Positions 35,201-44,277 of a stretch of 64,000 nucleotides of DNA are shown piece after piece. The stretch is from Verrucomicrobiia bacterium. Its GTDB lineage: Bacteria; Verrucomicrobiota; Verrucomicrobiia; Limisphaerales; CAIMTB01. The stretch lies in NCBI GenBank assembly GCA_019634625.1, contig JAHCBA010000007.1, forward strand, positions 124,001 to 188,000, read 5' to 3'. The position numbers were made by a program, and so were the translations under genes. The notes below the pieces were generated by a model. It was not told where the DNA came from. It saw nothing but the letters and a program-made list of their open reading frames with translations, and searched no databases. Position 1 is the stretch's first letter, and the number at the start of each line of letters is the position of its first letter.

Positions 35201-38200
35201 TCTGACCGACAATCTCGATGAGCGGTGTCACTCGGAATCCACGCCCGGGTCGGATCACAAAGTGAACGTCGTTGGCAGCGATCAAGCCATGATTTGTCAG
35301 TGTCAGTTCAATGACCTTCTCCTCGCCAGGCCCGAGGAAATCCACAATGACAGGAGGATCGGCCGTGATGATGGGCACGGGAATAAAGGTCTCGAACGTG
35401 CTCTCAATGGTAAGGCGCGTCCGATCTTCCACTTCAGTCGGCTCGACCTTCCACCGATGCTTCACCAATTCGCGCCCGACAAAGGCCCGCACCTCGCGGA
35501 CCGAACCCGCGTCGATCAGAGCGGTCGTCCGGAAGGTCGCATGATCCGGCGCCACCACCTCGACCGCATGGTAGCCTTCCGGCAACCCTGTGAACAACAC
35601 CTCACCGCTGTTGTCACTGAGACCCCGATGCAACACCTCCCCCGTGAACGCATCCGTGACCGTCACCGTGGCGTTGGTCACCGGCGGATTCCCCTCGGCG
35701 TAGTAGGTGTACTCGTCCACCACCCGCACCAACAGGTCGCCCTTCAGCTCGCTCAGGCACCGGAACGTGAAGGGCACGCGGAGATGGGTGGCGGAACCGT
35801 TGAGGGCCAGGTGGCCCGTGTACGGTCCGAACGGCAGATCGGCGGCGGGTGACAGGAGGAGCGTGACGGTGTTGCTGGCGCCGGGCGCCAGGGAAGGCAT
35901 CGGGTTCGGACTGGCCAGCCGCAGCCAGGCTGCCTCCGGCAACGACACCGACAGCGGACCGGTGTCCGCCCGACCTTCGTTGATGACCGTGAACTCCACC
36001 GCCCGCTGGCCGCCCCGGACCATCCCAGCAACCAGTTCGTCCGGCTCGGTTCGCAACCGGGGGCGCAACGGCTCCACGGTCACGGTCATCGGCAGGTCGT
36101 GCGTGGTCCCTTCGGCCGTGGTGACCCGCAGGGTTCGCTCCGCGGTCTGGGGACCCATCGCCGCCCCTCCCGACAGGAAGCCCGCGGTCAGCGTGTAGTG
36201 GGCTTCAATGAAGTGCAGCCCCGGCAATCCCGCGCCACTCAAGGTGACCGTTCCGCTGAGTTCACCGCCCTCGCCCAGGATCGCTCCGGACAGCCCGGTC
36301 AGCGGGACGTCGCTCAGGTTCCGCAACCGGACATGCCCCGCCACGCTGCTGCCTTCGTCGATCCGGACTTCGAGGAACGGCGGCTCGAAGGCGGCGCCGT
36401 ACAGGGTGAAGGCGTCCTGGGGCGTCGCGGTCTTCTCCCCGCCGCGCGCGGCGCCAACCGTGTAGTGCCCGGCCTCACCCGGGAGCGGTCGGAAGACCAT
36501 GCTGAAATGCCCGCTGGCATCGGTGATCGCCGAGAGGACCCGCCGGAACTCGCGCAGGTGCAGATGAACATCGACCCGCTTTCCAACCGCCGGCTGTCCG
36601 CCCGGGGTGAGGGCCCACCCGCTCAACGGCACCGGGGTTCCGGCCGGTGCGGTGCGACCCGGGAGATCGACCTGCACCGTCGCCGTGAAGTCCGACTCGA
36701 CCCGGATCGGCACGGCGGCAATGCGCGTGTTGTTGGTCTCGTCGAGTTCCTCCACGGAGTCCTCGACATCCGCGGTCACCACCACCCAGTAGTCGCCCAC
36801 TTCGGTGAAGACATGGCTCGGCACGGTCTGCGCGAAGGACAACCCCGGCGCGAAGCCGTCGCCGGAAGGGGTCAGGTCGAAGTTCCCGATCAGCAGATCG
36901 TCCCCGACCAGCGCGTCGCGGGACAGAAACACACGCTGGACGAACCGGCCGCGGGCCGGGGCCACGCCCTGGTTGGCCACGCGGAAGGTCAGGTTCGCCC
37001 GTTCCCCCACCAGGGCCGTCGCCGGACCGAACACCTCGGATATCACCAGGTCGGGCAGGTCGGCGTCGGTGACGGTCAATCGCGCCTGCCCAGGCGTGTA
37101 CCCGTCCGCCCCGGCCGTCACCGTGACCGACCGGCTTCCGTCCGGCACGCCATCCTCGAGAGTCACCACCGTGAACACAGCCGAGTCCGCCCCGTCGGGA
37201 ATGACCACCTCGACCGGCACCATCGCCTCGGCGGTGTCACTCGAAGTCAGCAACACCAACAGATCTCCATCCGTGCCGGTGTTGCGTCGGACGGTTCCGA
37301 CGGTGGTCGAACCCTCCCGCACCACCGGGTCGGCGAGCGCGACGCTCAAGGTCGGCCCATCGTCGTCGGTCACGGTCACGGCAACGGTGACGGGCGTCCC
37401 GATTTCCTGGGCCGTTCCGCTCACCCGGGCCACCGCACTCAAGGTCACGGTCTGGGGCGGCCCGACTTCGGTGTTGTCGAGGGCGGCCACCGGCACGGAA
37501 GCCACCACATTGAAGGCGGGGATGGTCACGCTGGGAGGCACCTGCACCAGGTCCGGCCGGTCGGACGACAGGGCCACGGACAAGTCCCGCGACGAACCCA
37601 CCGATCGACGCACCGTGAGGATTGCTGCCTGCACGCCCGCCCCTTCGCTGAAGGTTTCCGGCGTGACCGTGAGTTCGAGCTCGGGCACATCGTTGTCCAC
37701 CACGGTCAGGGTCGCGCTTCCCGTGGTGTGGCCGGGAGCGGAGGCGAGCAGGGTGTAGGTCTGGGTGCCTTCGACCAGCGAATCGTCCACCGCATACACC
37801 GTGAAGGTGGCCTCGGCCATGCCCGCGGGAATGGGGACCGGGCCCGGCAGGATCACCTGCGAAGGGTGCGACGCGCTGAAGTTCACCGTGACCGCCTCTC
37901 CACTGGACCCCGTCCGGAACACCGTTCCCGCCGCCGCCTCGCCTTCGATCACTTCGACCGGATCCAGCATCACCAGCAGGGCTGGAAGATCCACGTTGCG
38001 CACCACGAGATCGGCGGTGGCGGTGCGATGTCCGGACGCCGCAGCCGTGATCGTCACCGATGCGTCCGGGCCCGGAACGCCATCGGGCACCACGGTGAAC
38101 GCCACCGGAATGGAACTCTGCCCGACCTCGAAACGCACGGTCGCCGGCACGCCAAGGCGGTCGGGTTCCGAGGAGGTCAGCAGAACGTCCAGCGGAACGG

Positions 38201-41200
38201 CCGTCGTCGAGTTGCGGCTCAACAGGGCACTCACCTGGGGCGGACTGACATCCTCGCGCACGTCGGTCACCGCCAGACGCAGCCCCAGCACCGCCGCCAC
38301 CTCGAACGTGGCGCTGAGGCCGAGGTTGTTCGCCTCGTCCCCCTCCACCACCACTCCCTCGTCATCCACCCGCACCGCGATCCGGTACGTGCCGGCCCCC
38401 ACCGAACCCGGGAGCGTTGCCACGGCCGTCTGGTCCCAAACCTCGCCGGGCATCCTCGGAGGGGTGTTGGGCACGCGGACCAGCGGCGCACCCAGCGTGG
38501 ATCCCCCCGGCGTCGCGAGATGAATGGCCGCGCCAAACCCGGCCGGGGCCGGGCCCGACCCGCCGTTGGTGAGCTGGTAGCCAATCTCGAACGGCTCACC
38601 CGGCACAACCAACGCGGGCGCAGTCACCAGGGACACCGACAAATCCGGCAGCGGCGGCAAAGTCAGCGTGAACGGCGCCGAGGCGAGGTTGTTCTCGAAG
38701 GTGGCCTCCGGCTGAACCGAACCCGCGTTGACCCGCACCACCAGATGATACGCACCCGCCGGCAGATCCCCGGCCAACGGCAGGGTCACGCCAACGCGCC
38801 GCACATAATGATCCCCCGCCCCCAGCGAAGCGGGCCCGGCCACCGTCTTCAACACCCGCGCCCCCGCAGGATCGCCCGGCGTCGTGGTGAAAAGGATGGC
38901 GTCCTGCCACAGGGCCGAGGTCGGCGCCGATCCGAGATTGTTCACCCGCCACTCGACTTCGATGTCCCCGCCCGCAACGCCACCCGCTGCGGACAATTCC
39001 AGGGCCTCCACTTCGAGATCCACCGCATGAACCAGGATCGGGCCGACGGCGATGGTCCAGTTGTTCGCCTCGGCACCCGCCTCGAACACCGTGTCGTCCG
39101 CATCCACATGCACCACCAGCCATTGGTTCCCGGCCAGCCCGGACGGCAGAAGGACCGACCGTTCGTGGTTCTGAAAGGCATGGGGCCCGAGATCGTTCGG
39201 CACATCCACCCAGCCGAGAAAACGGTCCTCCCCGATCGCGGCATCGCCCGACAGGTACAATCCATCCCGCCGCAACCCGCTGAGCGGATGCGGACTCCGG
39301 TTCTCGACCGTCCACCGGACCGTGATGGCCGTGCCCGCCAACGCCGATTCCGGCCCGACGATCTCAACCGCCACCAGGTCTGCGGGCGTGCTCGGGTGAT
39401 GCACGACCCGCCGAACCGCGTCGCGCGCAGCCCCCGAGGCGGTGAACACCGTCACCCGCAGGTCCAATTCGCCGGACGCCAGACCCGCCAGCGTGCCATC
39501 CCACATCCACCCGTCCGCAGCCGACTCATCCTGCCCCAAGGGAGTCCACGGAGTCTCCCCCACCGTCCTGACGGAAAACTCCGCCCGGACGATCCCCTCC
39601 TTGTCGGCTGCCGTGACCGCCAACCGCAGCGAACCGCCGTAAAGAACCTGCCCGTCTTCCAACGCCTCGCCGTTCGCCGTGAACGTCACGATCACCGGCG
39701 GGATCCGCAGGGTGCGCGACGTCTCGGCCGGCCACCACGCATCGTTCCCATCCTGTCGCGCCAGCAGCGTCGTCGAGCCGCCCTGCAGGACGTGCAGCAG
39801 GTTCCCCTCCAGCGCCGCCACCTCCGGATCCCCTCCGAGAAAGCGGACCGGCAACCCGCTCGAGGCCGTGGCCGCCAGCGGAATGACCAGCGCCTCGACC
39901 GGCGGCGCCGGGAAGTCCACCGTCTGCGACTCCCGAACCGCAGACACGGACACCACCGCCGGATCCGTGCCGCCGCTGACGTTCACCGTGGCCACCGCAA
40001 AATGCCGCCCGGTCACCGCCTCGAGCGTTCCCACCACCGCACGGGACTGCGAAGTCACTGCCAGGGGTGTCCGGCCGGACACCTGATCGAACGGCGTCAA
40101 CCCATCGAACACAGCGTACTCCCGAACCAGCGCCCCGGGCGAAACCGGATTCCATGCCAGCCACACCGAACCGCCCTCGACTTCCAGTCGGACCCCGGTC
40201 GGATTCGGCAGCCAGGTCGCGGCCACCAGCGTCGTCCCGTCACTCTCCCTCCCGAAAATGTCCAGTGTGGCCATGCGCAGCGTATAACCGGTGGCCGGCG
40301 TCAGCCCATCGAACTCATACGAGGTCGCGTCCGGCGGAATCTGGACCGGGATGCCGCCCGCCCCGAGATACAACCGAAACGCCGCCAGAAACTCGCCCGC
40401 ATCCCCCGGCGGCGCCCAGGTGAAGGACAGCCGGTCCGGCCCGCTCACCACCGCCAGCCCGATGACTTCCCCCACCCCGCCAATCGAGGCCTGGGCGGAG
40501 GAGGATCGCACCGTCGCATCGAAGTTCCCCAGTGCATCCTCCGCAACCACCGCAAAGTGAAAGATCCCGCTCCCCGCCAGTCCGGTCACGGTGAAGCGCT
40601 GCATCCCGGCCGGAACGAACCCCCACGGTTCGAGTGTGGAAACGTTGTCGAAGAACGCCGATCCCACATGGATCCGGTACCGGACCACATCGTTCTGCGC
40701 CGCCTCGTTGTAGTGGCTCCAGTCCAGATCCACCGCGCCGAAGGCCGACCGGGACGTCGCCACCGCAAATCCGCTCCCCAATCCCGTGACGGGCGCCGGT
40801 ATCAGGGCATCCGGAACCACCAGCGAAACCTCACGGGATACCACCTGCCTGTCGGGCGGTCCGTTCTCGATCAGGATCGAGATCTCACGCGACACCAGTT
40901 GCGGCAACAACACATACCCCGCCGCATACCGCACGACCGGGTCGAAGTTTCCCAGCCCATCGACGGGCACCACGGCGAAGTAATGGTCCCGGAACGCCCC
41001 CAATCCCTCCAGCACCACGGACGCCGTTCCAGCCGGAACCGACCGCACCGGAACCATCCCGCTCACGGTCGCGATCGGTCCCGTCTCGGACCGATAGATG
41101 TCGAACCGGACGATGTCCCCCACTGCCCACTGGTTGTAGGCACTCCAGTCGAGAGTGGCCTCACTGCCGTCCGCTGACATGCTGACGGCCAGACTCTCGA

Positions 41201-42023
41201 TCCTTGGCGGCGGCTCCGGCGTAGCCACCACCAGACTGTTCTCCCGCGAAATCACCTGGGCCACCCATTCCGCCGGCCCGTTGTTCACCAGCAGCGACAC
41301 CTCCCTCGATAGTACCTGCGGCGTGAGCACATACGCCGCCGCATACCGCACGGAACTGTCGTACCCGCCGAGCGCATCCACCGCCACCACCGCGAAATAG
41401 TGGTCTTTGAAGGCCGTCAGTCCCGTCAGCGTCGCCTGCGTCACCCCCCCGGGCACGGCAAGCACCGGAGTCCGGTTGGTGACACTCCCGAACGGCCCGT
41501 CCTCCGAGTAATAGATGTCGAACCGGACAATGTCCCCCACCAACCACTGATTGTAGGCTCCCCAATCGAGCGTCACCGTCTCTCCCGTCGGCGAAACGGT
41601 CATCGCCACCCCGGTCACCTGCGGGGGCACCTCGTAGGTCGCCACCACCAATCCGACTTCCCGCGAAATGGCCTGGGCGATGTCCGACCTTCCGTTCTCC
41701 ACCGCGATCGAGACCTCCCGTGACATCACCTCGCGGATCCCCGACGTCGCATCGCCCCCCACCAGCACTGACACCTCCCGCGAGACCAGTTCCTTCACAT
41801 GCACCGCCGGCTGTGCGCCCACCCCGGGTCCGGCCATCAGCCAGCCCAGTGCCAAAGCCAGGAACGGTACCCGCCCCGTGACGCGCCTGGCCGTTCGACC
41901 ACCGACATGGCATGGCCCGGAAGCCGCCCGGCCGGCCGGGCAAGGGACCACCGAACTCCGGGAGAACTCCGGGAAATGCATGGTTCCAGAGATGGAGGTG
42001 ACGTCAGAACCCGGCCGCGACAC
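32268..42023 (-). CDS. giant multidomain adhesin-like surface protein (FN3, CARDB, Calx-beta)
   Basis: Up to 3251 residues; GTG at 42023 (6 nt after the upstream stop) and ATG at 41981 are both possible starts. A signal segment (FLALALGWLMAGPGVGAQ) lies near 54-71. Then come three clusters of an S-R-E-V-S repeat (about 80-125, 245-270, 395-420) alternating with FN3-like domains, CARDB domains around 885-1245, Calx-beta repeats about 1250-1650, another CARDB, carboxypeptidase-regulatory-like domains near 1780 and 2115, a Cys-rich part around 2310-2370, and cadherin/Ig-like repeats at 2975-3160. The end (GRQYALQTASSLLAPVWHTI, then FYRAIEYTP) is a module frequent in secreted proteins of this phylum. 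It should be on the cell surface. No anchor motif is recognised. Confidence 0.88.
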   Translation of the reverse strand: MSRPGSDVTSISGTMHFPEFSRSSVVPCPAGRAASGPCHVGGRTARRVTGRVPFLALALGWLMAGPGVGAQPAVHVKELVSREVSVLVGGDATSGIREVMSREVSIAVENGRSDIAQAISREVGLVVATYEVPPQVTGVAMTVSPTGETVTLDWGAYNQWLVGDIVRFDIYYSEDGPFGSVTNRTPVLAVPGGVTQATLTGLTAFKDHYFAVVAVDALGGYDSSVRYAAAYVLTPQVLSREVSLLVNNGPAEWVAQVISRENSLVVATPEPPPRIESLAVSMSADGSEATLDWSAYNQWAVGDIVRFDIYRSETGPIATVSGMVPVRSVPAGTASVVLEGLGAFRDHYFAVVPVDGLGNFDPVVRYAAGYVLLPQLVSREISILIENGPPDRQVVSREVSLVVPDALIPAPVTGLGSGFAVATSRSAFGAVDLDWSHYNEAAQNDVVRYRIHVGSAFFDNVSTLEPWGFVPAGMQRFTVTGLAGSGIFHFAVVAEDALGNFDATVRSSSAQASIGGVGEVIGLAVVSGPDRLSFTWAPPGDAGEFLAAFRLYLGAGGIPVQIPPDATSYEFDGLTPATGYTLRMATLDIFGRESDGTTLVAATWLPNPTGVRLEVEGGSVWLAWNPVSPGALVREYAVFDGLTPFDQVSGRTPLAVTSQSRAVVGTLEAVTGRHFAVATVNVSGGTDPAVVSVSAVRESQTVDFPAPPVEALVIPLAATASSGLPVRFLGGDPEVAALEGNLLHVLQGGSTTLLARQDGNDAWWPAETSRTLRIPPVIVTFTANGEALEDGQVLYGGSLRLAVTAADKEGIVRAEFSVRTVGETPWTPLGQDESAADGWMWDGTLAGLASGELDLRVTVFTASGAARDAVRRVVHHPSTPADLVAVEIVGPESALAGTAITVRWTVENRSPHPLSGLRRDGLYLSGDAAIGEDRFLGWVDVPNDLGPHAFQNHERSVLLPSGLAGNQWLVVHVDADDTVFEAGAEANNWTIAVGPILVHAVDLEVEALELSAAGGVAGGDIEVEWRVNNLGSAPTSALWQDAILFTTTPGDPAGARVLKTVAGPASLGAGDHYVRRVGVTLPLAGDLPAGAYHLVVRVNAGSVQPEATFENNLASAPFTLTLPPLPDLSVSLVTAPALVVPGEPFEIGYQLTNGGSGPAPAGFGAAIHLATPGGSTLGAPLVRVPNTPPRMPGEVWDQTAVATLPGSVGAGTYRIAVRVDDEGVVVEGDEANNLGLSATFEVAAVLGLRLAVTDVREDVSPPQVSALLSRNSTTAVPLDVLLTSSEPDRLGVPATVRFEVGQSSIPVAFTVVPDGVPGPDASVTITAAASGHRTATADLVVRNVDLPALLVMLDPVEVIEGEAAAGTVFRTGSSGEAVTVNFSASHPSQVILPGPVPIPAGMAEATFTVYAVDDSLVEGTQTYTLLASAPGHTTGSATLTVVDNDVPELELTVTPETFSEGAGVQAAILTVRRSVGSSRDLSVALSSDRPDLVQVPPSVTIPAFNVVASVPVAALDNTEVGPPQTVTLSAVARVSGTAQEIGTPVTVAVTVTDDDGPTLSVALADPVVREGSTTVGTVRRNTGTDGDLLVLLTSSDTAEAMVPVEVVIPDGADSAVFTVVTLEDGVPDGSRSVTVTAGADGYTPGQARLTVTDADLPDLVISEVFGPATALVGERANLTFRVANQGVAPARGRFVQRVFLSRDALVGDDLLIGNFDLTPSGDGFAPGLSFAQTVPSHVFTEVGDYWVVVTADVEDSVEELDETNNTRIAAVPIRVESDFTATVQVDLPGRTAPAGTPVPLSGWALTPGGQPAVGKRVDVHLHLREFRRVLSAITDASGHFSMVFRPLPGEAGHYTVGAARGGEKTATPQDAFTLYGAAFEPPFLEVRIDEGSSVAGHVRLRNLSDVPLTGLSGAILGEGGELSGTVTLSGAGLPGLHFIEAHYTLTAGFLSGGAAMGPQTAERTLRVTTAEGTTHDLPMTVTVEPLRPRLRTEPDELVAGMVRGGQRAVEFTVINEGRADTGPLSVSLPEAAWLRLASPNPMPSLAPGASNTVTLLLSPAADLPFGPYTGHLALNGSATHLRVPFTFRCLSELKGDLLVRVVDEYTYYAEGNPPVTNATVTVTDAFTGEVLHRGLSDNSGEVLFTGLPEGYHAVEVVAPDHATFRTTALIDAGSVREVRAFVGRELVKHRWKVEPTEVEDRTRLTIESTFETFIPVPIITADPPVIVDFLGPGEEKVIELTLTNHGLIAANDVHFVIRPGRGFRVTPLIEIVGQIPARSSIGVPVLLSREADAGAPGGLRIAAGEADDDCSFPEVTVLYQYYCGPDGIWRSFEIPMWLLDYYACFRGIISRNVLDAICSCAALFHVNLGCLCAIYDLAKSPSGSGAATALKECCPSLAPTPGLIRRRGEDGGGGGIIIQPGTLLERWKCEDRRVASRASGERREALNAGVASIPPESEDEGVCARVRLRIEQDAVTTRDAFRATLEVDNGTAESLTEVGVELSIGDGEGVLASELFGVRAPILDGITGVDGGGVIAPQSAGSATWILIPTLDAAPEGPTVYLVGGTLSYTQNGTRVRVPLADVPITVHPGPELYVDYFHQRDVFSDDPFTEEIEPAIPYSLGVMVRNLGRGEARNFRITSGQPQIVENEKGLLIDFNLIGTEVAGETLSPSLTANFGNIAPGGNVIGRWLFTSSLQGLFIDYSATFEHLDAIAGRRLSLIQEVGIHEMIRMVAAPGPFEDGRPDFLINGIPDLEDLPDTVWLSDGTTAPVSVGLEAMPLGVPGGEGGEVAVEMVVPEGFVYMRFPDPAGATGALPVRLAGVRRGDGTMLAPENFWQTDRTFIGLGRRPIRENRVHLFDHDLGGSYTLVYEPVAGLDREAPTSRVATLPAEVGLEFAVRWSGTDDRPGPLSFDVFVSTDDGPFLPWRVETTATSGIFAGEMGRRYAFYSVARDAAGNRELPPVSAHTTTRVGLANRAPVIEPVSEQRVAPGSELRVALRASDPDGDPITWRLRQGPVGLTLDGAGVVRWATGPAHRGTVHAVEVEARDTGVPPLATTSAFQVVVEGGNRPPVAGTDVLSRPPGKPGRMRESRLLVNDTDPDGDTVHLVGVAATSAGGGTIRRSEGWITYTPPPGEDQPDEFTYTITDGEAEATGRVRVIVEDPDGGLSLNILGLTVEADGRVALRMAGIPGRQYALQTASSLLAPVWHTIGVRTADANGRFTFVHEEPPPVAAFYRAIEYTPAPGPAVRALR

Positions 42024-42029
42024 ACCCCG

Positions 42030-43337
42030 CTACGGGCGCACCACCTTCACCTGAACCGCCGAGTAGCCCACGGTCACCGGGAGGGTCGCCACCCAGCGGA
42101 TCACCAGCGGCGTGTCGCTCACCACCGTCTCCACCGCGGCATCCGCCGTCGTGAAGTTGGCATTGCCCCGCGGGGTGACCCGCACCTGCACCTGCGACGC
42201 CGATTCCACATTCACCGTCTCCACCACAACCTGCGTCGAGGCCGTCTCGGGCAGTGCCACGTCGGGTCCCGAGACCCCGAAATCCGCCCGCGGATCCGCC
42301 GGAACCGCCCCGCCTCCGATCGAGACCACGCGCACCGTCGGCCCATCGTCCGGTGGCCAGATCAGGGCCGTGGCCGGCTCCACAAGGGGCACGATGCCTG
42401 GATCCGGTATTACCGTCGGATTGCCAGAGGCGCTCAACCGCTCGATCTGGATCCGCCCGACGGTGCCGTTGCCTTGTCCGATGCCGCCCAGGGCTCGGAT
42501 CATCCCATTCCCGGCGAGATCTCCCGTCACGATGCGGATGCCTCCGCCCGAGCCGCCGCCTGGGTTCTGAGCCGGTCTGTTTCCCCCGTTGGCATCGACA
42601 CGACCATCGACCGTAACCGAACCTGCGGCCGCAATGAGAATGGCGCCTCCTCCTGCCCCGCCGCCCCAGCCCTCGTCACCATCTCCCCCTGCTCCGGAAC
42701 CTCCAATCAATGGCACGAGCGACGGGTTCCCGTAGGCAGGCGGCGTTCCGGACGCCTGCGCCCCGTAGCTGCCTCCACTCCCCCACCAGCCGCCTTCAGT
42801 TCTCCCTCCCCCCGGCCCAAATCCAGACCCCGCCCCCACCCCCGGTGCATAATACCCCCGCCCCCCACGGAACCCTCCCGGCCCTGGCTCCGCATGACCG
42901 GGCGCGGCCACCCCGTTCGCGCCGCTCAAGTCCAGTATCCCGTTAATGGTGACATCCCCATCCACCAACCAAACCACGGGAGCCTTGCTCGGATGGTTGC
43001 GAAAGGTCACCCGCGTCCCCGCCGCGATGGAGACAGAACTGTACTTGAACACCACCGCCCACTTTTCGAAGTCGTACACCCCCAACCCGCTCTGGGCGCT
43101 GTTGTCGTCGTTCCACGCCCCGTCCACCGCCATCCCCAGATCGATCACGATGTTCGTACCCGTAACCGTGATGTTCGGCGCGACGATATTGGTGGTGATC
43201 GTCAGGACGCCATCCGAGCCGTCGCTCGGCACGTGAATGGTCGCCGCAACGGCCCCTGCTGCGGCGGCCAGTTCGGCCAGCGGCACCGTCAGGCGCCGCA
43301 CGAGAGTCCATGGAGTGATTCGAAGTTTGGGTTTCAT
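42030..43337 (-). CDS. exported glycine-rich beta-helix-like protein
   Basis: 435 residues from the ATG at 43337 (MKPKLRITPW), giving a weak signal-type segment around 17-33. The body has right-handed beta-helix character (VLTITTNIVAPNITVTGTNI, DGDVTINGILDLSGANG) and a long Gly-rich part around 175-300, as in surface proteins with an epithelium-like 'GGGAGGGAILIAA' repeat. The C-terminal domain (about 330-435) is Ig-like. Its stop is only 6 nt upstream of the giant adhesin's GTG, so they form an operon and may act as partner surface proteins. Confidence 0.75.
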   Translation of the reverse strand: MKPKLRITPWTLVRRLTVPLAELAAAAGAVAATIHVPSDGSDGVLTITTNIVAPNITVTGTNIVIDLGMAVDGAWNDDNSAQSGLGVYDFEKWAVVFKYSSVSIAAGTRVTFRNHPSKAPVVWLVDGDVTINGILDLSGANGVAAPGHAEPGPGGFRGGRGYYAPGVGAGSGFGPGGGRTEGGWWGSGGSYGAQASGTPPAYGNPSLVPLIGGSGAGGDGDEGWGGGAGGGAILIAAAGSVTVDGRVDANGGNRPAQNPGGGSGGGIRIVTGDLAGNGMIRALGGIGQGNGTVGRIQIERLSASGNPTVIPDPGIVPLVEPATALIWPPDDGPTVRVVSIGGGAVPADPRADFGVSGPDVALPETASTQVVVETVNVESASQVQVRVTPRGNANFTTADAAVETVVSDTPLVIRWVATLPVTVGYSAVQVKVVRP

Positions 43338-43455
43338 GGGGATGCTTATCGCGACGGGAGAGATATTGAATGGCTGTTGCGTGCAGATCCTGGGGCATGG
43401 TGGCGGTTCGGGTCGTTCCCAAAAATGTACGAAAAGTGTCGTATCCACCCGAACC

Positions 43456-43539
43456 TCCCGTGCATCCCGGAGTTGTGGGTGAGAAGGCAGCGAATCGGAG
43501 GGACGAGCTCCGCGAGTCCGCATTCCACTGCACCACACC
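43456..43539 (+). repeat. dispersed intergenic element family 1, copy F (left half)
   Basis: CCCGTGCATCCCGGAGTTGT, GTGAGAAGGCAGCGAATCGG and GACGAGCTCCGCGAGTCCGC. The left terminal repeat and core are near-consensus; the right half is missing. It lies about 120 bp upstream of the glycine-rich gene's start. Confidence 0.85.
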
Positions 43540-43552
43540 TTTTCCCCCTCCC

Positions 43553-43609
43553 CGGGACTCGTACTCAGCCCGAAGGGCGGTACTCGTACTCGTCATCGTC
43601 CTCGACTCG
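43553..43609 (+). repeat. TACTCG/TCGTCC hexamer-like short tandem repeats
   Basis: ACTCGTACTC, then GGTACTCGTACTCGTCATCG and TCCTCGACTCG form an irregular hexamer run, interrupted by an inverted CCGAAGGGCGG. It belongs with the neighbouring repeats in the 712-bp gene-free gap between 43338 and 44049. Confidence 0.6.
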
Positions 43610-43639
43610 CAGCCGCACCGTTTCAGCGTCGCCTCATGG

Positions 43640-43730
43640 CTGGCCCGATGGGTTCGATCCTGTTCGGACCTCCCATGCCGCATGGGAATTGGGCGGGGCG
43701 ATTACGATTACGATTACGATTACGATTACG
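43640..43730 (+). repeat. dispersed repeat head copy 2 plus (ATTACG)5
   Basis: 43640-43691 carries TGGGTTCGATCCTG and ACCTCCCAT as at 1436-1491. It is followed by five perfect ATTACG hexamers at 43701-43730. The rest of the gap up to 43903 holds short CACGCTGTAGCGTG / CACGCTGAAGCGTG inverted-repeat motifs but no gene. Confidence 0.7.
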
Positions 43731-43902
43731 AGGTCTGGTGCAAAAGTCTGAGGTGCGCTGGCAGGGCGGGGACGTGGGGGGGCAGAGGCTGGGTCGGACT
43801 TTGTTCGGTGTGCACGCTGTAGCGTGTCGGGGGCGGATTTGGGAGGCTCACGCTGAAGCGTGTACACCCAACGGTCCCTCCGATCCCACCACCCCGCTTC
43901 AC

Positions 43903-43941
43903 CCTTCGGAGGGACGAGCTCCGAAAGCCCGCGTCCTCACG
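43903..43941 (+). repeat. dispersed intergenic element family 1, copy G (core only)
   Basis: TTCGGAGGGACGAGCTCCGA is the element core; no ends are recognisable. It lies about 110 bp before the AbrB antitoxin gene. Confidence 0.6.
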
Positions 43942-44049
43942 TCCGCGCCTGCACCCAACAGCAGCCGGACAGCCCCAACGAGGTTGGAACGAGGACGGGG
44001 CCCTGCCCGCCGGCTTGACCCCCTCCGGCGTAATACATAGTTTGACGCC

Positions 44050-44277
44050 ATGACGAAGACCATCACCCGGATCGGCAATTCGCAGGGATTGATCTTTGAT
44101 GCGGCCCTGATGGACCTGGCGCGCCTCAAGGTCGGCGATCAGGTGAACATCACGGTTCACGAGGGAGGTGCGATCGTCCTGACGCCACTGCGACCGGTCA
44201 TCACTCCCGAAAGGGCCGCCGTCGCCGCCAATCGCCTGATCAGAAAGAACGCGGAGCTGTTCCGGCGGCTGGCATGA
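44050..44277 (+). CDS. AbrB/MazE-type antitoxin of a Doc module
   Basis: 75 residues with an N-terminal SpoVT-AbrB swapped-hairpin DNA-binding domain (TRIGNSQGLIFDAALMDLAR, VGDQVNITVHEGGAIVLTP) and a short helical tail (AANRLIRKNAELFRRL) that would neutralise the toxin. It overlaps the downstream Doc gene by 4 nt (ATGA), the usual antitoxin-first order. Expected to bind its own promoter and autoregulate. A decayed second copy lies at 46156-46246. Confidence 0.92.
   Translation: MTKTITRIGNSQGLIFDAALMDLARLKVGDQVNITVHEGGAIVLTPLRPVITPERAAVAANRLIRKNAELFRRLA

Noticed and set aside
36099-41177. Very long plus-strand open frame (about 1,690 codons) within the giant adhesin region
   Set aside because: It is antisense to the adhesin and its translation is Arg/His/Pro-rich without domains. 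Such frames arise because GC-rich third positions avoid stop codons on the other strand.
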